This document shows, one piece after another, positions 49,509 to 60,411 of a stretch of DNA of 64,000 nucleotides (position 1 is the stretch's first letter; every line of letters begins with the position of its first letter). The DNA comes from Mesorhizobium shangrilense (lineage in GTDB: Bacteria > Pseudomonadota > Alphaproteobacteria > Rhizobiales > Rhizobiaceae), in contig NZ_JAQGPN010000001.1 in the NCBI RefSeq assembly GCF_028826155.1, positions 1 through 64,000 of the forward strand, given 5' to 3'. A program made the position numbers and the translations under genes. Below the pieces are notes generated by a model. The model saw only the letters and a list, made by a program, of their open reading frames with translations. It had not been told where the DNA came from and did no database searches.

Positions 49509-50549
49509 TCAGTGCTCCACCGCACCGCCGCGGGCGAGCTTTGCCTCGCGGTCATAGGCGGAGACGATCTCCGCCACCAGCGGATGGCGAACGACGTCCT
49601 TCTCGTTGAAGCGGACGGTGACGATGCCCGAGACGTCGGTCAGGATGCGAAGCGCTTCCACCAGGCCAGACTTGGTGTTGGGCGGCAGGTCGATCTGCGA
49701 CGGATCGCCGGTGACGATCATGCGCGAGTTCTCGCCCAGACGCGTCAGGAACATCTTCATCTGCATCGGCGTCGTGTTCTGCGCCTCGTCGAGGATCACC
49801 GCCGCATGGGCGAGGGTGCGGCCGCGCATGAAGGCGAGCGGGGCGATCTCGATCACTTCCGCCGCAATGGCGCGCTCGACCTTGTCGGGAGGCATCATGT
49901 CGTAGAGTGCGTCGTAGAGCGGACGCAGGTAAGGATCGACCTTCTCCTTCATGTCGCCCGGCAGGAAGCCGAGCCGCTCGCCTGCCTCCACCGCCGGTCG
50001 CGACAGCACGATGCGCTCAACCATGCCGCGTTCGAGCAGCATGGCCGCGTGCGCCACGGCCAGATAGGTCTTGCCGGTGCCCGCCGGACCGATGCCGAAG
50101 ACCATCTCCGAGCGCTCCAGCGCCCGCATGTAGGCGTCCTGGTTGGCCGAGCGGGCATAGATGGTGCGCTTGCGGGTGGCGATCTGGGCGGCAGCCATCT
50201 TGCCTTTCCGTTCCAGGGTGGGGAGCGTGAGCTGGTCGTCGGCCGACAACGACATCCTGATTGCGCCGTCGACGTCCGATTGCGCAATGTCGGCGCCCTT
50301 CTGAAGGATGCCGTAGAGGTGATCGAGCGCGCGCCGCGCCTGTTCGGCCGCCGTCGCGTTGCCGCGGATGTTCAGCTGGTTGCCACGCGGCCGGATGTCA
50401 ACGCCGAGCTTCTGCTCCAGGCGCGCCAGGTTCTCGTCGAACTGGCCATAGAGCGCGCTCGCCAGCTTGTTGTTATCGAAGGTCAGAACGATGTGCGCCA
50501 TGTCAGAAGCCCCGGAAGGCGTGTTCTTCAGTTCTGCAGTGGCGCTCAA
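49509..50549 (-). CDS. phoH: PhoH family ATPase
   Basis: A 346-residue PhoH/YbeZ protein, a P-loop ATPase that partners YbeY. Walker A is [19 protein letters not shown], Walker B lies in [20 protein letters not shown], followed by the sensor region [14 protein letters not shown]. The N-terminal part has a small KH-like region ([19 protein letters not shown]). I chose TTG 50549, which has AAGGAG upstream; the GTG at 50579 overlapping the miaB stop is an alternative but has no ribosome-binding site. Confidence 0.93.
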   Translation of the reverse strand: MSATAELKNTPSGASDMAHIVLTFDNNKLASALYGQFDENLARLEQKLGVDIRPRGNQLNIRGNATAAEQARRALDHLYGILQKGADIAQSDVDGAIRMSLSADDQLTLPTLERKGKMAAAQIATRKRTIYARSANQDAYMRALERSEMVFGIGPAGTGKTYLAVAHAAMLLERGMVERIVLSRPAVEAGERLGFLPGDMKEKVDPYLRPLYDALYDMMPPDKVERAIAAEVIEIAPLAFMRGRTLAHAAVILDEAQNTTPMQMKMFLTRLGENSRMIVTGDPSQIDLPPNTKSGLVEALRILTDVSGIVTVRFNEKDVVRHPLVAEIVSAYDREAKLARGGAVEH

Positions 50550-50575
50550 ACGTGTCTCCTTCCCGCCGGCTTCGA

Positions 50576-51985
50576 TCACATGCGCTCGGCGTGGAGGCTG
50601 TTCACGCCGGCCTTCATGATTCGCACCTGGATAATGTCACCGATTTCGCCTGCCGTTTCATCAACAATCACCGGCTGGAGCCAAGGCGAACGACCGACCT
50701 TCTGGCCGGGCTGCCGGCCCGGCTTCTCGATCAGCAGTTCGATCTCCTTGCCGATCATCTGAACCGTGAACTCGCGCTGATGTTCCGCAAGCAGCGCCTG
50801 CAGCCGTTGCAGTCGCTCGTCCTTCACCTTCTCGTCCACCTGGCCGCCCATGTCCGCCCCGGGCGTGCCCGGTCGCTGCGAATACTTGAACGAGAACGCC
50901 TGCGCGTAGCGCACCTGGCGGACGATCTCGAGCGTCGCCTCGAAATCCGCATCGGTCTCGCCGGGGAAGCCGACGATGAAATCGCCCGACATGGCAATGT
51001 CGGCGCGCACCGCGCGGATGCGGTCGATCAGCTTCAGGTAGTCGGCCGCCGTATGCCTGCGGTTCATCGCCTTCAGGATGCGGTCGGAGCCGGACTGCAC
51101 GGGCAGGTGCAGGTAGGGCATCAGCATCGGCAGGTCACGGTGCGCCTCGATCAGCGCATCGTCCATGTCGCGCGGATGGCTGGTCGTGTAGCGCAGGCGC
51201 GCGATGCCGGGCACCTCGGCCAGCCGGAACAGGAGGCGGCCAAGACCCCATTCCTTGCCGTCCGGTCCCTCGCCGTGCCAGGCGTTGACGTTCTGGCCGA
51301 GCAGGGTCACCTCGCGCACGCCGGCATCCGCCAGCTTCTCGGCCTCGGCGATGATCTGGGCGACCGGACGCGATACCTCGGAGCCGCGCGTGTAGGGCAC
51401 GACGCAGAAGGTACAGAACTTGTCGCAGCCTTCCTGGACCGTCAGGAACGCAGTCACACCGCGCTTGATCACCTCGGCCTTTCTCGGCTGGGGCAAATGC
51501 TCGAACTTGTCCTCGATGGCGTAGTCGGTCTCGACCACCTTCTCGCCGCTCCGCACCCTGCGCACCGCATCCGGCAGCCTGTGATAGGTCTGCGGGCCGA
51601 TCACCAGATCGACCACCGGCGAGCGGCGGATGATCTCCTGCCCCTCCGCCTGCGCCACGCATCCGGCGACGCCGATCACCGTCTCCAGACCCGCTTGCGC
51701 GCGCTCGGACTTCAGCTTGCGGATGCGGCCGAGCTCCGAATAGACCTTCTCGGCCGCCTTCTCGCGGATGTGACAGGTGTTGAGGAGAACGAGGTCGGCC
51801 TCCTCGATCGCGTCGGTCGGCACATAGCCGTCAGCCGCCAGCGCATCGCCCATGCGCTGCGAGTCATAGACGTTCATCTGGCAGCCATAGGTCTTCAAAA
51901 AGACCTTCTTGGCGGGTTCCGGTGCGGCAGTGGGCAGGGCTTCGTCCTGGCCCCCGACGGGCTTGATCGTGGTGCTCAACTCCAT
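50576..51985 (-). CDS. miaB: tRNA-2-methylthio-N6-dimethylallyladenosine synthase MiaB
   Basis: MiaB is a radical-SAM methylthiotransferase that completes ms2i6A37 in tRNA. The 469-residue protein has the auxiliary-cluster cysteines in [26 protein letters not shown] and [11 protein letters not shown], the radical-SAM CxxxCxxC in [19 protein letters not shown], and a C-terminal TRAM domain ([15 protein letters not shown]). ATG 51985 ([12 protein letters not shown]) is the first plausible start; the open frame above it has no homology. Confidence 0.96.
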   Translation of the reverse strand: MELSTTIKPVGGQDEALPTAAPEPAKKVFLKTYGCQMNVYDSQRMGDALAADGYVPTDAIEEADLVLLNTCHIREKAAEKVYSELGRIRKLKSERAQAGLETVIGVAGCVAQAEGQEIIRRSPVVDLVIGPQTYHRLPDAVRRVRSGEKVVETDYAIEDKFEHLPQPRKAEVIKRGVTAFLTVQEGCDKFCTFCVVPYTRGSEVSRPVAQIIAEAEKLADAGVREVTLLGQNVNAWHGEGPDGKEWGLGRLLFRLAEVPGIARLRYTTSHPRDMDDALIEAHRDLPMLMPYLHLPVQSGSDRILKAMNRRHTAADYLKLIDRIRAVRADIAMSGDFIVGFPGETDADFEATLEIVRQVRYAQAFSFKYSQRPGTPGADMGGQVDEKVKDERLQRLQALLAEHQREFTVQMIGKEIELLIEKPGRQPGQKVGRSPWLQPVIVDETAGEIGDIIQVRIMKAGVNSLHAERM

Positions 51986-52085
51986 TGCCGGGCTTCTAAA
52001 GCGTTTCCGTGACAAAATACAGACGGATTTGTCGGAGCCAGCGCCCGTACTGGTCGCGCCACGCATGTGCGCCGCTTTCCGCGCC

Positions 52086-52877
52086 TCACACGGGCTTGCG
52101 CAGCGCCTGCACGTGCAGTTCCCGCACCTGCCGTTCGGCCTTGCCCGAGACATCCTTGCGGTTCGTGGCGGCCGTCACCTCGAAAGGCTCGCCGAAATGC
52201 AGCTCGATGTCGATGCCGCCCTCCTTCAGCAAGGTTCGCATGTGCGGGACGAGATCGGCGTCGCCGATCCAGGTGACGAGCGGCATGTGGATGCGCTGCA
52301 TCGGCATGCCATGGAGGCGCGTGTAGGCGATCGCAAGCGGCTGGATGACCACGCGTTCCGCCGCACCCTCGTCGATCGCCACCTTGGCAGCGCCGAAGAG
52401 CGTACTCTTGAAGGGAATGACCATGTTGCCGTCCGATGTCGACCCCTCGGCGAAGAGCACCATGGCGTCGCCGGAAGCGAGCCGCCGGCCGATCTCGCTG
52501 GCCTGCTCGCCGGACTTCCGCTTGCGCTCCCGCTCCACGAACACCGTCCGCTGCAGGCGCGCCAGCGTGCCGATCATCGGCCAGCCGGCCGTCTCCGACT
52601 TGGCGATGAACGACACCTGGGCGACGGAGCCGATGGCCATGATGTCCGTCCAGGAAACATGGTTGGCGGCAATCATCAGCGGCCGCTCGTCGGACATGGA
52701 GCCGCGGACGCGGACACGGAAGCCCAGCGCCTTCAGGACCATGCGGTGCCAGATCATCGGCGTCAGCGCATAGTGCGGATGGCCGAGCTTCAGCGCCAGG
52801 TACTGGACAGGGGCCAGCACCAGCGTGACGGACGAAAACATCGCCAAAGCGAATATGGTGCGCAGTGCGCCGATCAT
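52086..52877 (-). CDS. plsC: 1-acyl-glycerol-3-phosphate / lyso-ornithine-lipid acyltransferase
   Basis: A 263-residue membrane-associated PlsC-family acyltransferase. The catalytic NHxxxxD motif is [10 protein letters not shown], the acceptor motif is [11 protein letters not shown], and an N-terminal helix ([20 protein letters not shown]) anchors it. It makes phosphatidic acid or, in the rhizobial OlsA branch, ornithine lipid. In Sinorhizobium the gene at this place next to miaB is olsA, so an OlsA role is quite possible; the sequence alone does not decide. No olsB lies next to it. Confidence 0.88.
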   Translation of the reverse strand: MIGALRTIFALAMFSSVTLVLAPVQYLALKLGHPHYALTPMIWHRMVLKALGFRVRVRGSMSDERPLMIAANHVSWTDIMAIGSVAQVSFIAKSETAGWPMIGTLARLQRTVFVERERKRKSGEQASEIGRRLASGDAMVLFAEGSTSDGNMVIPFKSTLFGAAKVAIDEGAAERVVIQPLAIAYTRLHGMPMQRIHMPLVTWIGDADLVPHMRTLLKEGGIDIELHFGEPFEVTAATNRKDVSGKAERQVRELHVQALRKPV

Positions 52878-52912
52878 CGCACCAAAACCGGTTCCGTGTT
52901 GCCAGCCTTTCG

Positions 52913-53407
52913 CTAGCGAAGATCGCGGCGCATCACAAGCGCGCCCGATCTCGCGCCGCCGCCATGTTCGTAGTAGGCGGGCCGCTTGCCGACCTCGCGG
53001 AAGCCGAGCCGGCGATAGAGGCCGAGCGCCGGGGCATTGGATTCGTCGACCTCCAGGAAAAGCGCCTCGGCGCGCTCATGGTGAAGCTCCCGCAGCACCG
53101 CGTCCATCAACTGCCAGCCAAGTCCGCTGCGCCTCGACGCCCGCGCCACCGCAACGGTCAGGATCTCGCCCTCGCCCGCCGCAAGCCGGGCCAGCACGAA
53201 ACCCGCCGGGCCCCGCCTGGCATTGCCGACTTCGCGCACGACATAGCCGAAGACGGTGTCCTGCGCGAGCAGCGACTGGAACTCCTCCTCGGACCAGGGC
53301 CGCCGGAAGTCCTCCCGATGGAGTTCGGCGATGGCCGGCGTATCGGCGAGCGACAGCCGCTCCACCACGAAATCGCGCTTGCGAGAGGCCACGAACGGCA
53401 GGCGCAT
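52913..53407 (-). CDS. rimI: Ribosomal protein bS18 N-terminal acetyltransferase RimI-like
   Basis: A 164-residue GNAT protein. The acetyl-CoA-binding region is EILTVAVARASRRSGLGWQL, the RimI-type substrate region FRRPWSEEEFQSLLAQ and C-terminal LYRRLGFREVGKRPAYYEHG are both present. Its ATG shares one base with the stop of tsaB (TGATG), and this tsaB-rimI pairing is very common in bacteria. It acetylates the N-terminus of bS18 in E. coli; the same role here is inferred. Confidence 0.9.
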   Translation of the reverse strand: MRLPFVASRKRDFVVERLSLADTPAIAELHREDFRRPWSEEEFQSLLAQDTVFGYVVREVGNARRGPAGFVLARLAAGEGEILTVAVARASRRSGLGWQLMDAVLRELHHERAEALFLEVDESNAPALGLYRRLGFREVGKRPAYYEHGGGARSGALVMRRDLR

Positions 53408-54102
53408 CAGTCGCCACGCCTCGGCAGAATGAAGCCGGCCTGCGGCTTGGCGTCCGGCGCGCGCAGGTAGAGCGGCGCGGGTCTTCCGGCATCAGCCGGA
53501 TCCTTCGCCGCGGCAAGGCGGGCATAGACGCCGATATCGGCCGTCGCGCCTTCGAAACCGCTCAATGTCGCCCCCTCGATCAACCCCGCGATCCTCACGG
53601 CTGCCGAGCCCGCCAGAACCGACCGGCTCTCAGACGCATGGTCCGCCGCCTGCTCCAGCGTCATCACCGCTGGATCATAGCGCGCAGCGCCGAATCGATC
53701 GTAAACGCCGACATAGATCCCGTCGCGTCCCGCATCGATTGCCGCCATGATGTCGGCGTCGTTCCAACCGCCGGCCCCGCCTGCCCTCGCCTCGGCGGCG
53801 ATGGCCTCGAGCGTGGTCACGCCGATCGCCGGGACCTTCAGGGCCAGCGCAAGGCCCCGCGCCGTGGCGACCCCGACACGGACCCCGGTGAAGGAGCCCG
53901 GGCCTACGGAGACCGCGATAGCTCCCACATCCCCATAGGACGCACCCGCAGCGACGAGAGCGACGCCGATGACGTCCATGAGATGCTCGGCGTGCCCCTT
54001 GCCGAGGTCGCGCACCTCACGGCCAAGCTCGCCGCCGGCTGCTGCGTCATAGAGGCATGCCGCGCACAGGCTGGCCGCACAGTCGATGGCGAGGATGATC
54101 AT
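53407..54102 (-). CDS. tsaB: tRNA threonylcarbamoyladenosine biosynthesis protein TsaB
   Basis: TsaB is the non-catalytic partner of TsaD in making t6A37 of tRNAs. The 231-residue protein has the actin-like fold with ILAIDCAASLCAACLYD at the start, GHAEHLMDVIGVAL, and the signature SVGPGSFTGVRVGVATARGL. ATG 54102 (MIILAIDCA) is chosen; a GTG three codons earlier is possible. Its stop overlaps the rimI start. Confidence 0.94.
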   Translation of the reverse strand: MIILAIDCAASLCAACLYDAAAGGELGREVRDLGKGHAEHLMDVIGVALVAAGASYGDVGAIAVSVGPGSFTGVRVGVATARGLALALKVPAIGVTTLEAIAAEARAGGAGGWNDADIMAAIDAGRDGIYVGVYDRFGAARYDPAVMTLEQAADHASESRSVLAGSAAVRIAGLIEGATLSGFEGATADIGVYARLAAAKDPADAGRPAPLYLRAPDAKPQAGFILPRRGD

Positions 54103-54123
54103 TGCTTGCACACCGCCAAGTCC

Positions 54124-54258
54124 GCCCCCTCCACCACGCTACGCGTGGTCCCCCTCCCCCGTAAACGGAGGAGGATCAAGGTCGCGGCGACGGCGCCGCT
54201 GCGGGTCCTCCCCTGCGAAGCGGGAGAGGGGGACCATGCAAGGCATGGTGGAGGGGGC
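54124..54258. repeat. Large RIME-like palindromic intergenic repeat
   Basis: The 165-base gap between tsaB and glcB is almost wholly an imperfect inverted repeat. GCCCCCTCCACCACG at the left end faces GGTGGAGGGGGC at the right end, and inner segments CGTGGTCCCCCTCCC and GGGAGAGGGGGACCATG also face each other. It would fold into a long branched hairpin in either strand. This is the look of the Rhizobium-specific intergenic mosaic elements found in many copies in rhizobial genomes. The + strand contains no gene here. Confidence 0.75.
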
Positions 54259-54276
54259 ATCATGGGGATGGCCGTA

Positions 54277-56451
54277 TTAGCTCCCGGCAGCCGCCTTCAG
54301 CTCCAGCCGGCGCGCATGCAGGACCGGCTCCGTGTAGCCGTTGGGCTGCGCACGACCGAGGAAGACCAGGTCACAAGCTGCGAGGAAGGCGATCGAGCTG
54401 TCGAAGGAAGGGGCCATCGGGCGGTAGAGCGGGTCGCCGGCGTTCTGCTGGTCGACCACGGCGGCCATGCGCTTCAGGGACTCCATCACCTGGTCGCGGG
54501 TGCAAACGCCATGGTGCAGCCAGTTGGCGATGTGCTGCGAGGAAATGCGCAGGGTCGCCCGGTCCTCCATCAGCCCCACATCGTTGATGTCGGGCACCTT
54601 GGAGCAGCCGACGCCCTGGTCGACCCAGCGCACCACGTAGCCGAGGATACCCTGGCAGTTGTTGTCGAGCTCCTTCTGGATGTCCTCCGGCGTCCAGTTG
54701 GGGCGCGCGGCGACCGGAATCGACAGGATATCGTCCAGGCTGGCGCGCGGGCGGCTCTTCAGGCTCTCCTGCACCGCATGAACGTCGACCTTGTGGTAGT
54801 GCGTCGCGTGCAGCGTGGCCGCCGTCGGCGACGGCACCCAGGCCGTGTTCGCCCCCGCCTTGGGATGGCCGATCTTCTGCTCCAGCATCGCGGCCATCAG
54901 GTCGGGCATCGCCCACATGCCCTTGCCGATCTGGGCGCGGCCCTCGAGCCCGCAGGCAAGCCCGATGTCGACGTTCCGGTTCTCGTAGGCGGCGATCCAG
55001 GCCGACTGCTTCATGTCGCCCTTGCGGATCATCGGACCGGCTTCCATCGAGGTGTGGATCTCGTCACCGGTGCGGTCGAGGAAGCCGGTGTTGATGAACA
55101 CCACCCGCTCCTTGGCGGCGCGGATGCACTCCTTGAGGTTGACCGTGGTGCGGCGCTCCTCGTCCATGATGCCCATCTTGAGCGTGTTGGCGGGCATGCC
55201 GAGCGCAAGCTCGACGCGGCGGAAGAGGTCGTCGGCGAAAGCCACTTCCTCGGGACCGTGCATCTTCGGCTTGACGACGTAAACGGAACCGGCCGGCGAG
55301 TTCGCCTTGCGGCCGTTCTCGCCGACGTCGTGGATCGCCATCGCCGCCGTGACCATGGCATCGAGGATGCCCTCGGGAACCTCGTTTCCGTCGCGGTCGA
55401 GCACCGCGGGATTGGTCATCAGGTGGCCGACATTGCGCACCAGCATGAGCGAGCGGCAGCGCAGGTTGAAGGTCGAGCCGTCCGGCGCGGTGTATTCCAG
55501 GTCCGGATTGAGCTTCCGGGTAAAGGTCTTGCCGCCCTTGGAGATCTCCTCCGTGAGGTCGCCCTTCATCAGGCCGAGCCAGTTGCGGTAGACGGTGACC
55601 TTGTCCTCGGTATCGACTGCGGCGACGGAATCCTCGCAGTCCATGATCGTGGTGATCGCGGCCTCCAGCCAGACGTCGGAGATGTGAGCGGCGTCGGACT
55701 TGCCGATCGGCGAGGTCGCATCGATCAGGATTTCGATATGGATGCCGTTGTTCTTCAGCAGGAACTGCGTCGGCTTGGCCGCGTCGCCGAGATAGCCTGC
55801 GAACTGCTCCGGCTTCTGCAGGCCGGCCACCTTGCCGTCCGCCATGGTGATCGCAAGCGCGGCGTTCGACACGGCAAAGCTGCGCACATCGTTCCAGCCC
55901 GCGCCGGCCAGCGGGACCGCCTCGTCGAGGAACTTGCGGGCCCAGGCGATGACCTTCCCGCCACGCACCGGATTGTAGCCCTTGCCCTTCTCTGCGCCAT
56001 CCGTCTCGGGGATGGCGTCGGTGCCGTAGAGCGCGTCATAGAGCGAACCCCAGCGGGCGTTCGCCGCATTCAGGGCGTAGCGGGCGTTCATGACGGGCAC
56101 GACGAGCTGCGGTCCGGCTATGGTCGCGATCTCCGGATCGACGTTGGCGGTCGCCACTTTGAAGTCCGGTCCCTCGTCCACGAGGTAGCCGATCTCCTTG
56201 AGAAAGCCCTTGTAGCTCTCGAGGTCGATCGGCCCGCGGTTGGCGCGGTGCCACTGGTCGATCCGGTCCTGGATCTCCTCGCGCCGGGCCAGAAGCTCGC
56301 GGTTCTTCGGCGAAAGGTCGTGAACGATGGCGGAGAAGGCGGACCAGAAGGCCGGGTTGCCGATGCCGGTTCCAGGCAAGGCCTCGTTGGCCATGAAGTC
56401 GTGGAGCTCTCGCGCGATCTTCAGGCCGGCGATCTCGATGCGATCCGTCAT
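54277..56451 (-). CDS. glcB: Malate synthase G
   Basis: Malate synthase G condenses glyoxylate with acetyl-CoA to malate, in the glyoxylate bypass and glycolate use. The 724-residue protein is the usual size of the single-chain G isoform. Typical blocks are [60 protein letters not shown] with the catalytic Arg region, and a C-terminal segment with [20 protein letters not shown]. The 2-hydroxyacid dehydrogenase at 6958-7959 might also act on glyoxylate, but the two are 46 kb apart. Confidence 0.97.
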   Translation of the reverse strand: MTDRIEIAGLKIARELHDFMANEALPGTGIGNPAFWSAFSAIVHDLSPKNRELLARREEIQDRIDQWHRANRGPIDLESYKGFLKEIGYLVDEGPDFKVATANVDPEIATIAGPQLVVPVMNARYALNAANARWGSLYDALYGTDAIPETDGAEKGKGYNPVRGGKVIAWARKFLDEAVPLAGAGWNDVRSFAVSNAALAITMADGKVAGLQKPEQFAGYLGDAAKPTQFLLKNNGIHIEILIDATSPIGKSDAAHISDVWLEAAITTIMDCEDSVAAVDTEDKVTVYRNWLGLMKGDLTEEISKGGKTFTRKLNPDLEYTAPDGSTFNLRCRSLMLVRNVGHLMTNPAVLDRDGNEVPEGILDAMVTAAMAIHDVGENGRKANSPAGSVYVVKPKMHGPEEVAFADDLFRRVELALGMPANTLKMGIMDEERRTTVNLKECIRAAKERVVFINTGFLDRTGDEIHTSMEAGPMIRKGDMKQSAWIAAYENRNVDIGLACGLEGRAQIGKGMWAMPDLMAAMLEQKIGHPKAGANTAWVPSPTAATLHATHYHKVDVHAVQESLKSRPRASLDDILSIPVAARPNWTPEDIQKELDNNCQGILGYVVRWVDQGVGCSKVPDINDVGLMEDRATLRISSQHIANWLHHGVCTRDQVMESLKRMAAVVDQQNAGDPLYRPMAPSFDSSIAFLAACDLVFLGRAQPNGYTEPVLHARRLELKAAAGS

Positions 56452-56568
56452 TCCACTCTGCTCCCGCTTGTCTCACCCGATGTGCGCCGCACTTGGCATG
56501 GCGGCGAGCACGGGTCAATTCGCAGCTTGTCGCATCGGGTCGGCCGTAGGGTCGAAGCCGGGTGTGGA

Positions 56569-57318
56569 CTACATGGTCCAGAACACCATCCAGACGGCCA
56601 TCGCGATCATCATCAGGTTTTCGGTGAGCGACACGAATCCCAGCGGCACCTTGCTCGAGCCGCCGACACAGGCGCACTTCAGCTCGCGCTTGTCGATGTA
56701 GACGGCCTTGAAGACCGAGACCGCGCCGATCGTGCCAATGAACAGGGCGATGGGCACCGAGAGCCAGATCAGCGCGCCCGACACCATCAGCACGCCCGCA
56801 ACGAGCTCCCCATAGGGATAGACGTAGGAATAGGGCACATAGCGCTTTGCCAGCAGGTCGTAGTTCAGGAACATGGTCGAGAAAGTTTCGACATCCTGCA
56901 GCTTGAGCATCGCCAGGATACACATGCTGAAGGCGATGAACCACTCGGCGGCGTGGATGGTGACCAGGCTGCCCATGGTCGCCCAGCTCACCGCAAGCGC
57001 CATCAGCGCCGCCGTTGCGAAGACCGCCAGAACGGGCCGATAGCTGACCGTGTCGGGATCCGCGACTTTCAAGCCGAAATGGCGGCGTAGATCGTCATGG
57101 CCGCCGATGCGCTCGCCATCGATGAAGGTCTGCGGCGTCGTCTTGACGCCGTGCTCGGCCTTGAAGGCGTCCGTCTCGGCGCGTGTCGTCAGCCAGTGGT
57201 CGTCGAGCTCGTAGCCCTGGCGCCTGAGCAGGTCGACGCTCTTCAAGCCATAGGGGCATGTGTGTTCGGGCATCACCATCCGGTAGATGGTCGCCCTCTT
57301 CGCCGGTCTATGCAGCAT
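56569..57318 (-). CDS. Glutaredoxin - MauE-type membrane fusion protein
   Basis: A 249-residue protein with an N-terminal glutaredoxin domain (CPYG at 21-24 instead of CPYC, then KTTPQTFIDGERIGGHDDLR near residue 60) and a C-terminal membrane domain from about residue 92. The latter has 4-5 helices and the block LKCACVGGSSKVPLGFVSLT near the end, as in MauE/DoxX-type redox membrane proteins. The single active Cys21, plus the paired Cys of CACVGG, suggest electron or thiol transfer across the membrane. It is alone, and a promoter with a 19-base spacer lies directly upstream, so it is probably switched on by a MerR-family regulator. ATG 57318 has GGAG at a good distance. Confidence 0.85.
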   Translation of the reverse strand: MLHRPAKRATIYRMVMPEHTCPYGLKSVDLLRRQGYELDDHWLTTRAETDAFKAEHGVKTTPQTFIDGERIGGHDDLRRHFGLKVADPDTVSYRPVLAVFATAALMALAVSWATMGSLVTIHAAEWFIAFSMCILAMLKLQDVETFSTMFLNYDLLAKRYVPYSYVYPYGELVAGVLMVSGALIWLSVPIALFIGTIGAVSVFKAVYIDKRELKCACVGGSSKVPLGFVSLTENLMMIAMAVWMVFWTM

Positions 57319-57350
57319 GCCGGGATCTCCGCTCGCTTGGGTTCCAGCAC

Positions 57351-57381
57351 CAGATAAGGTTTCCAGTTACTGGAAGGTCAA
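57351..57381 (-). promoter_or_regulatory. MerR-type promoter/operator with 19-bp spacer
   Basis: On the minus strand TTGACC (57376-57381) and TATCTG (57351-57356) are separated by 19 bases instead of 17. The spacer contains the perfect palindrome TTCCAGTAACTGGAA. The overlong spacer with a centred dyad is the hallmark of promoters twisted open by MerR-family activators, and TTGACCTTCC...GGAA closely resembles copper-responsive CueR/HmrR sites. The start would be about 26 bases before the glutaredoxin-MauE gene. No merR-type gene is in the window. Confidence 0.75.
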
Positions 57382-57548
57382 GGGTGGGTTCTGTACGGTC
57401 GAAACGCAGCAGGTCCGGATTTGTGCCGCTCCGGGAACGCGCTTACCCTTCCCTTGTGGGGAGGATCGCTGAGATTCATGGATCGAAGCGACGGGGATTG
57501 AAGCGGGTAGAGCCGACTGGATGCTCGTTCGCTGACCCCATACCGTCC

Positions 57549-59570
57549 TCACACCGCCACGCGCGGACGACCGGTCGCCGTCGCCACGATATTCGCCTCG
57601 ACGAAGCTGCGCTGGCCTTCGACGGTCGCCGTGCGGATGTCGCGGGTGATGGTCAATTCGGCGGCATCCGTGCCGGCCTCGGCGGCGCGTTCCGATGCAC
57701 GCCCGCGCACATCGGCCTCCGCCGCAGCAAGTGCCTCGCCTTCGTCGAGGAAGTCGCGAACCTGATCGCCGGAGGAAAGCCTGAACAGGCCCTCCTTCGG
57801 CTGGCTGACCAACGCCTCCGCCGTGACCCGCACCTGGCCGACAACGGCGCCCAGCGCATTGGCGACGTCGGTATCCTCCGGCACGATGCACTTGTTGCCC
57901 ACCAGCGGCGGCAGCGCCGCATAATGCAGCGGCGCGGATGCGCCTAGCCCGATCACCGGGCGATCGAGCCAGACCGAAACGCGAGCGATGCCGTCGTGGC
58001 CGTCCACCGCCCGCTGAACCAGCGCGTGCGCCACGGTTGCGGCGCCATCGAGTCCGTCCTCCTCGAACGCGGTTTCGAGCACGACCTCGGCCGAAAGCCT
58101 GGTGAGAGCAGCGAGCACCCGCTCGCTGATGGCCTCCGCGGTTTCAGCGATCGGCTGTCCCCGACCGTCACGGCGGCGCGCGAAGAGTTCGGCGACCATG
58201 CGGCCGGCGACGGCATTCCAATTATCCTGCCTGCCCAGGGTATGGGCCGCATCCGACGGCGTGAAGCCCACGACATGGACCAGCCCGCGGGCAACAAGAC
58301 GATGCAACGTTGCCTGCTGGGCGTTCGACGACAGCAGCCTGTCGAGCGGCTGGGGGACGGCGGTGATCAGCTCGAAAAGCCTGCCTTCCGCAGGGTTCAA
58401 GCCGGCGGCCAGCCGGTCCGGCACGCCCGTGCGCATGGCGAAGCGGCCGTCCATGCGGCCGGCATTGGGCGCGCGGAGGTGGCGCTCCAGCGCCTCGATG
58501 ACGGCATCCGCGTGGTCGACTGCGGCCAGCGAGACGGGCACAACCCGACGCGGCCCCAGCAGGATCCTCGGGTTCAACGCACCGTCTTCCAGAGCCACTT
58601 CCGAGTCGCCGCCCAGACCGAAGGTGCGCATCGCGACGGCCTCGACCATGGTGCGATAGCCACCGACAGTAGCGCCTTCCGGGTCCAGCCGCGGCCGTCC
58701 CTTGTCGAGTACGGCGACGTCGGTCGTCGTGCCTCCGATGTCCGAGACGACCGCATCGTCGAGCCCGGTCATGTGCCGCGCCCCTACCAGACTGGCGGCG
58801 GGGCCGGAGAGGATCGTCTCGATCGGCCGCTGGCGGGCGAAGGCTGCCGAGACGAGCGCGCCATCGCCACGCACCACCATGAGCGGTGCGCGAATGCCGC
58901 GTCCATCCAAAAAGCCCTCGGTCGCAGCGACGAGCCGATCGATCATCGAGATCAGCCGGGCGTTGAGCAGCGTGGTCAGCGCCCGGCGCGGGCCGCCCAA
59001 TTTCGAGGAAAGCTCGTGGCTCGCCGTGACGGGCAGGCCGGTGCGGCTGCGGATCAGATCACGGGCGGCTATTTCGTGCTCGGGGTTGCGCGTCGAGAAA
59101 TAGGCGCAGACGGCGAAGGCCGAAACGTTGACCGCAAGCTCGGGCAATGCCTGTTCCAGCGCCGCCAGATCGAGCGCCGCAGCATTGCCGTGCACATCAT
59201 GACCGCCAGCGCAGAAGACCACGGGATCGTCGCCCAGCGCGGCCTTCAGTCCGTCGCGCGCGAGGTCTTCCGCGCCGAAGCCGATCATGATCAACGCGAC
59301 GCGACCGCCCTGCCGCTCGACCAATGCGTTGGTGGCGAGCGTCGTCGACATCGAGGCGAGCTTTATCTGGGAGGGATCGATCGCCGCGTTCGCCAATACG
59401 GCCTCGACCGCGCCGGAAATGCCGACGGCAAGATCGTGCCGGGTGGTCAGCGCTTTCGCCTTGGCGACGACCGTACCCTTGCCTGCGGGCTGCTCCGACC
59501 ACAGGACCGCGTCGGTATAGGTGCCGCCGGTGTCGATGCCGAGGAAGAGGGTGGAGGGGGAAGCGTTCAT
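57549..59570 (-). CDS. Hydantoinase/oxoprolinase family protein, HyuA-type subunit
   Basis: A 673-residue ATP-grasp-free, actin-fold hydantoinase A/oxoprolinase family protein. The phosphate-binding motif FLGIDTGGTYTDAVLW is at the start, a second nucleotide motif is VVSDIGGTTTDVAVLDKGRP near residue 285, and STTLATNALVERQGGRVALI is typical. Such enzymes cleave hydantoins, 5-oxoproline or related lactams in an ATP-dependent way, usually with a HyuB partner; none is next to it. It lies just downstream of the livHMGF genes (133 bases after livF), so its substrate may be imported by that transporter. ATG 59570 gives the conserved N-terminus. Confidence 0.85.
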   Translation of the reverse strand: MNASPSTLFLGIDTGGTYTDAVLWSEQPAGKGTVVAKAKALTTRHDLAVGISGAVEAVLANAAIDPSQIKLASMSTTLATNALVERQGGRVALIMIGFGAEDLARDGLKAALGDDPVVFCAGGHDVHGNAAALDLAALEQALPELAVNVSAFAVCAYFSTRNPEHEIAARDLIRSRTGLPVTASHELSSKLGGPRRALTTLLNARLISMIDRLVAATEGFLDGRGIRAPLMVVRGDGALVSAAFARQRPIETILSGPAASLVGARHMTGLDDAVVSDIGGTTTDVAVLDKGRPRLDPEGATVGGYRTMVEAVAMRTFGLGGDSEVALEDGALNPRILLGPRRVVPVSLAAVDHADAVIEALERHLRAPNAGRMDGRFAMRTGVPDRLAAGLNPAEGRLFELITAVPQPLDRLLSSNAQQATLHRLVARGLVHVVGFTPSDAAHTLGRQDNWNAVAGRMVAELFARRRDGRGQPIAETAEAISERVLAALTRLSAEVVLETAFEEDGLDGAATVAHALVQRAVDGHDGIARVSVWLDRPVIGLGASAPLHYAALPPLVGNKCIVPEDTDVANALGAVVGQVRVTAEALVSQPKEGLFRLSSGDQVRDFLDEGEALAAAEADVRGRASERAAEAGTDAAELTITRDIRTATVEGQRSFVEANIVATATGRPRVAV

Positions 59571-59703
59571 TGCAAGATCGATCGGATGGATGACGCGGAG
59601 GGCCTGCCGACCTGATAGGCCATGCGACGCGCCGGCGATAGTCGCAGCCATTGCGCCAGATCAGCCCGGGCGCCCGCGATCGCATCGGGTGGCGGGATGA
59701 GGT

Positions 59704-60403
<700 letters not shown>

Positions 60404-60411
<8 letters not shown>

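Noticed and set aside
54112..54276. CRISPR array or insertion sequence
   Set aside because: The repeats are inverted rather than regularly spaced direct copies, no spacers are present and no transposase frame is encoded.
52825..57090. A 1421-codon open frame on the plus strand, and similar long frames opposite pnp (16908-19238) and the RND pump (41930-44578)
   Set aside because: They are exactly opposite well-conserved minus-strand genes, have His/Arg/Asp-rich translations without any family pattern, and arise because GC-rich codon use leaves few stops in the antisense frame.
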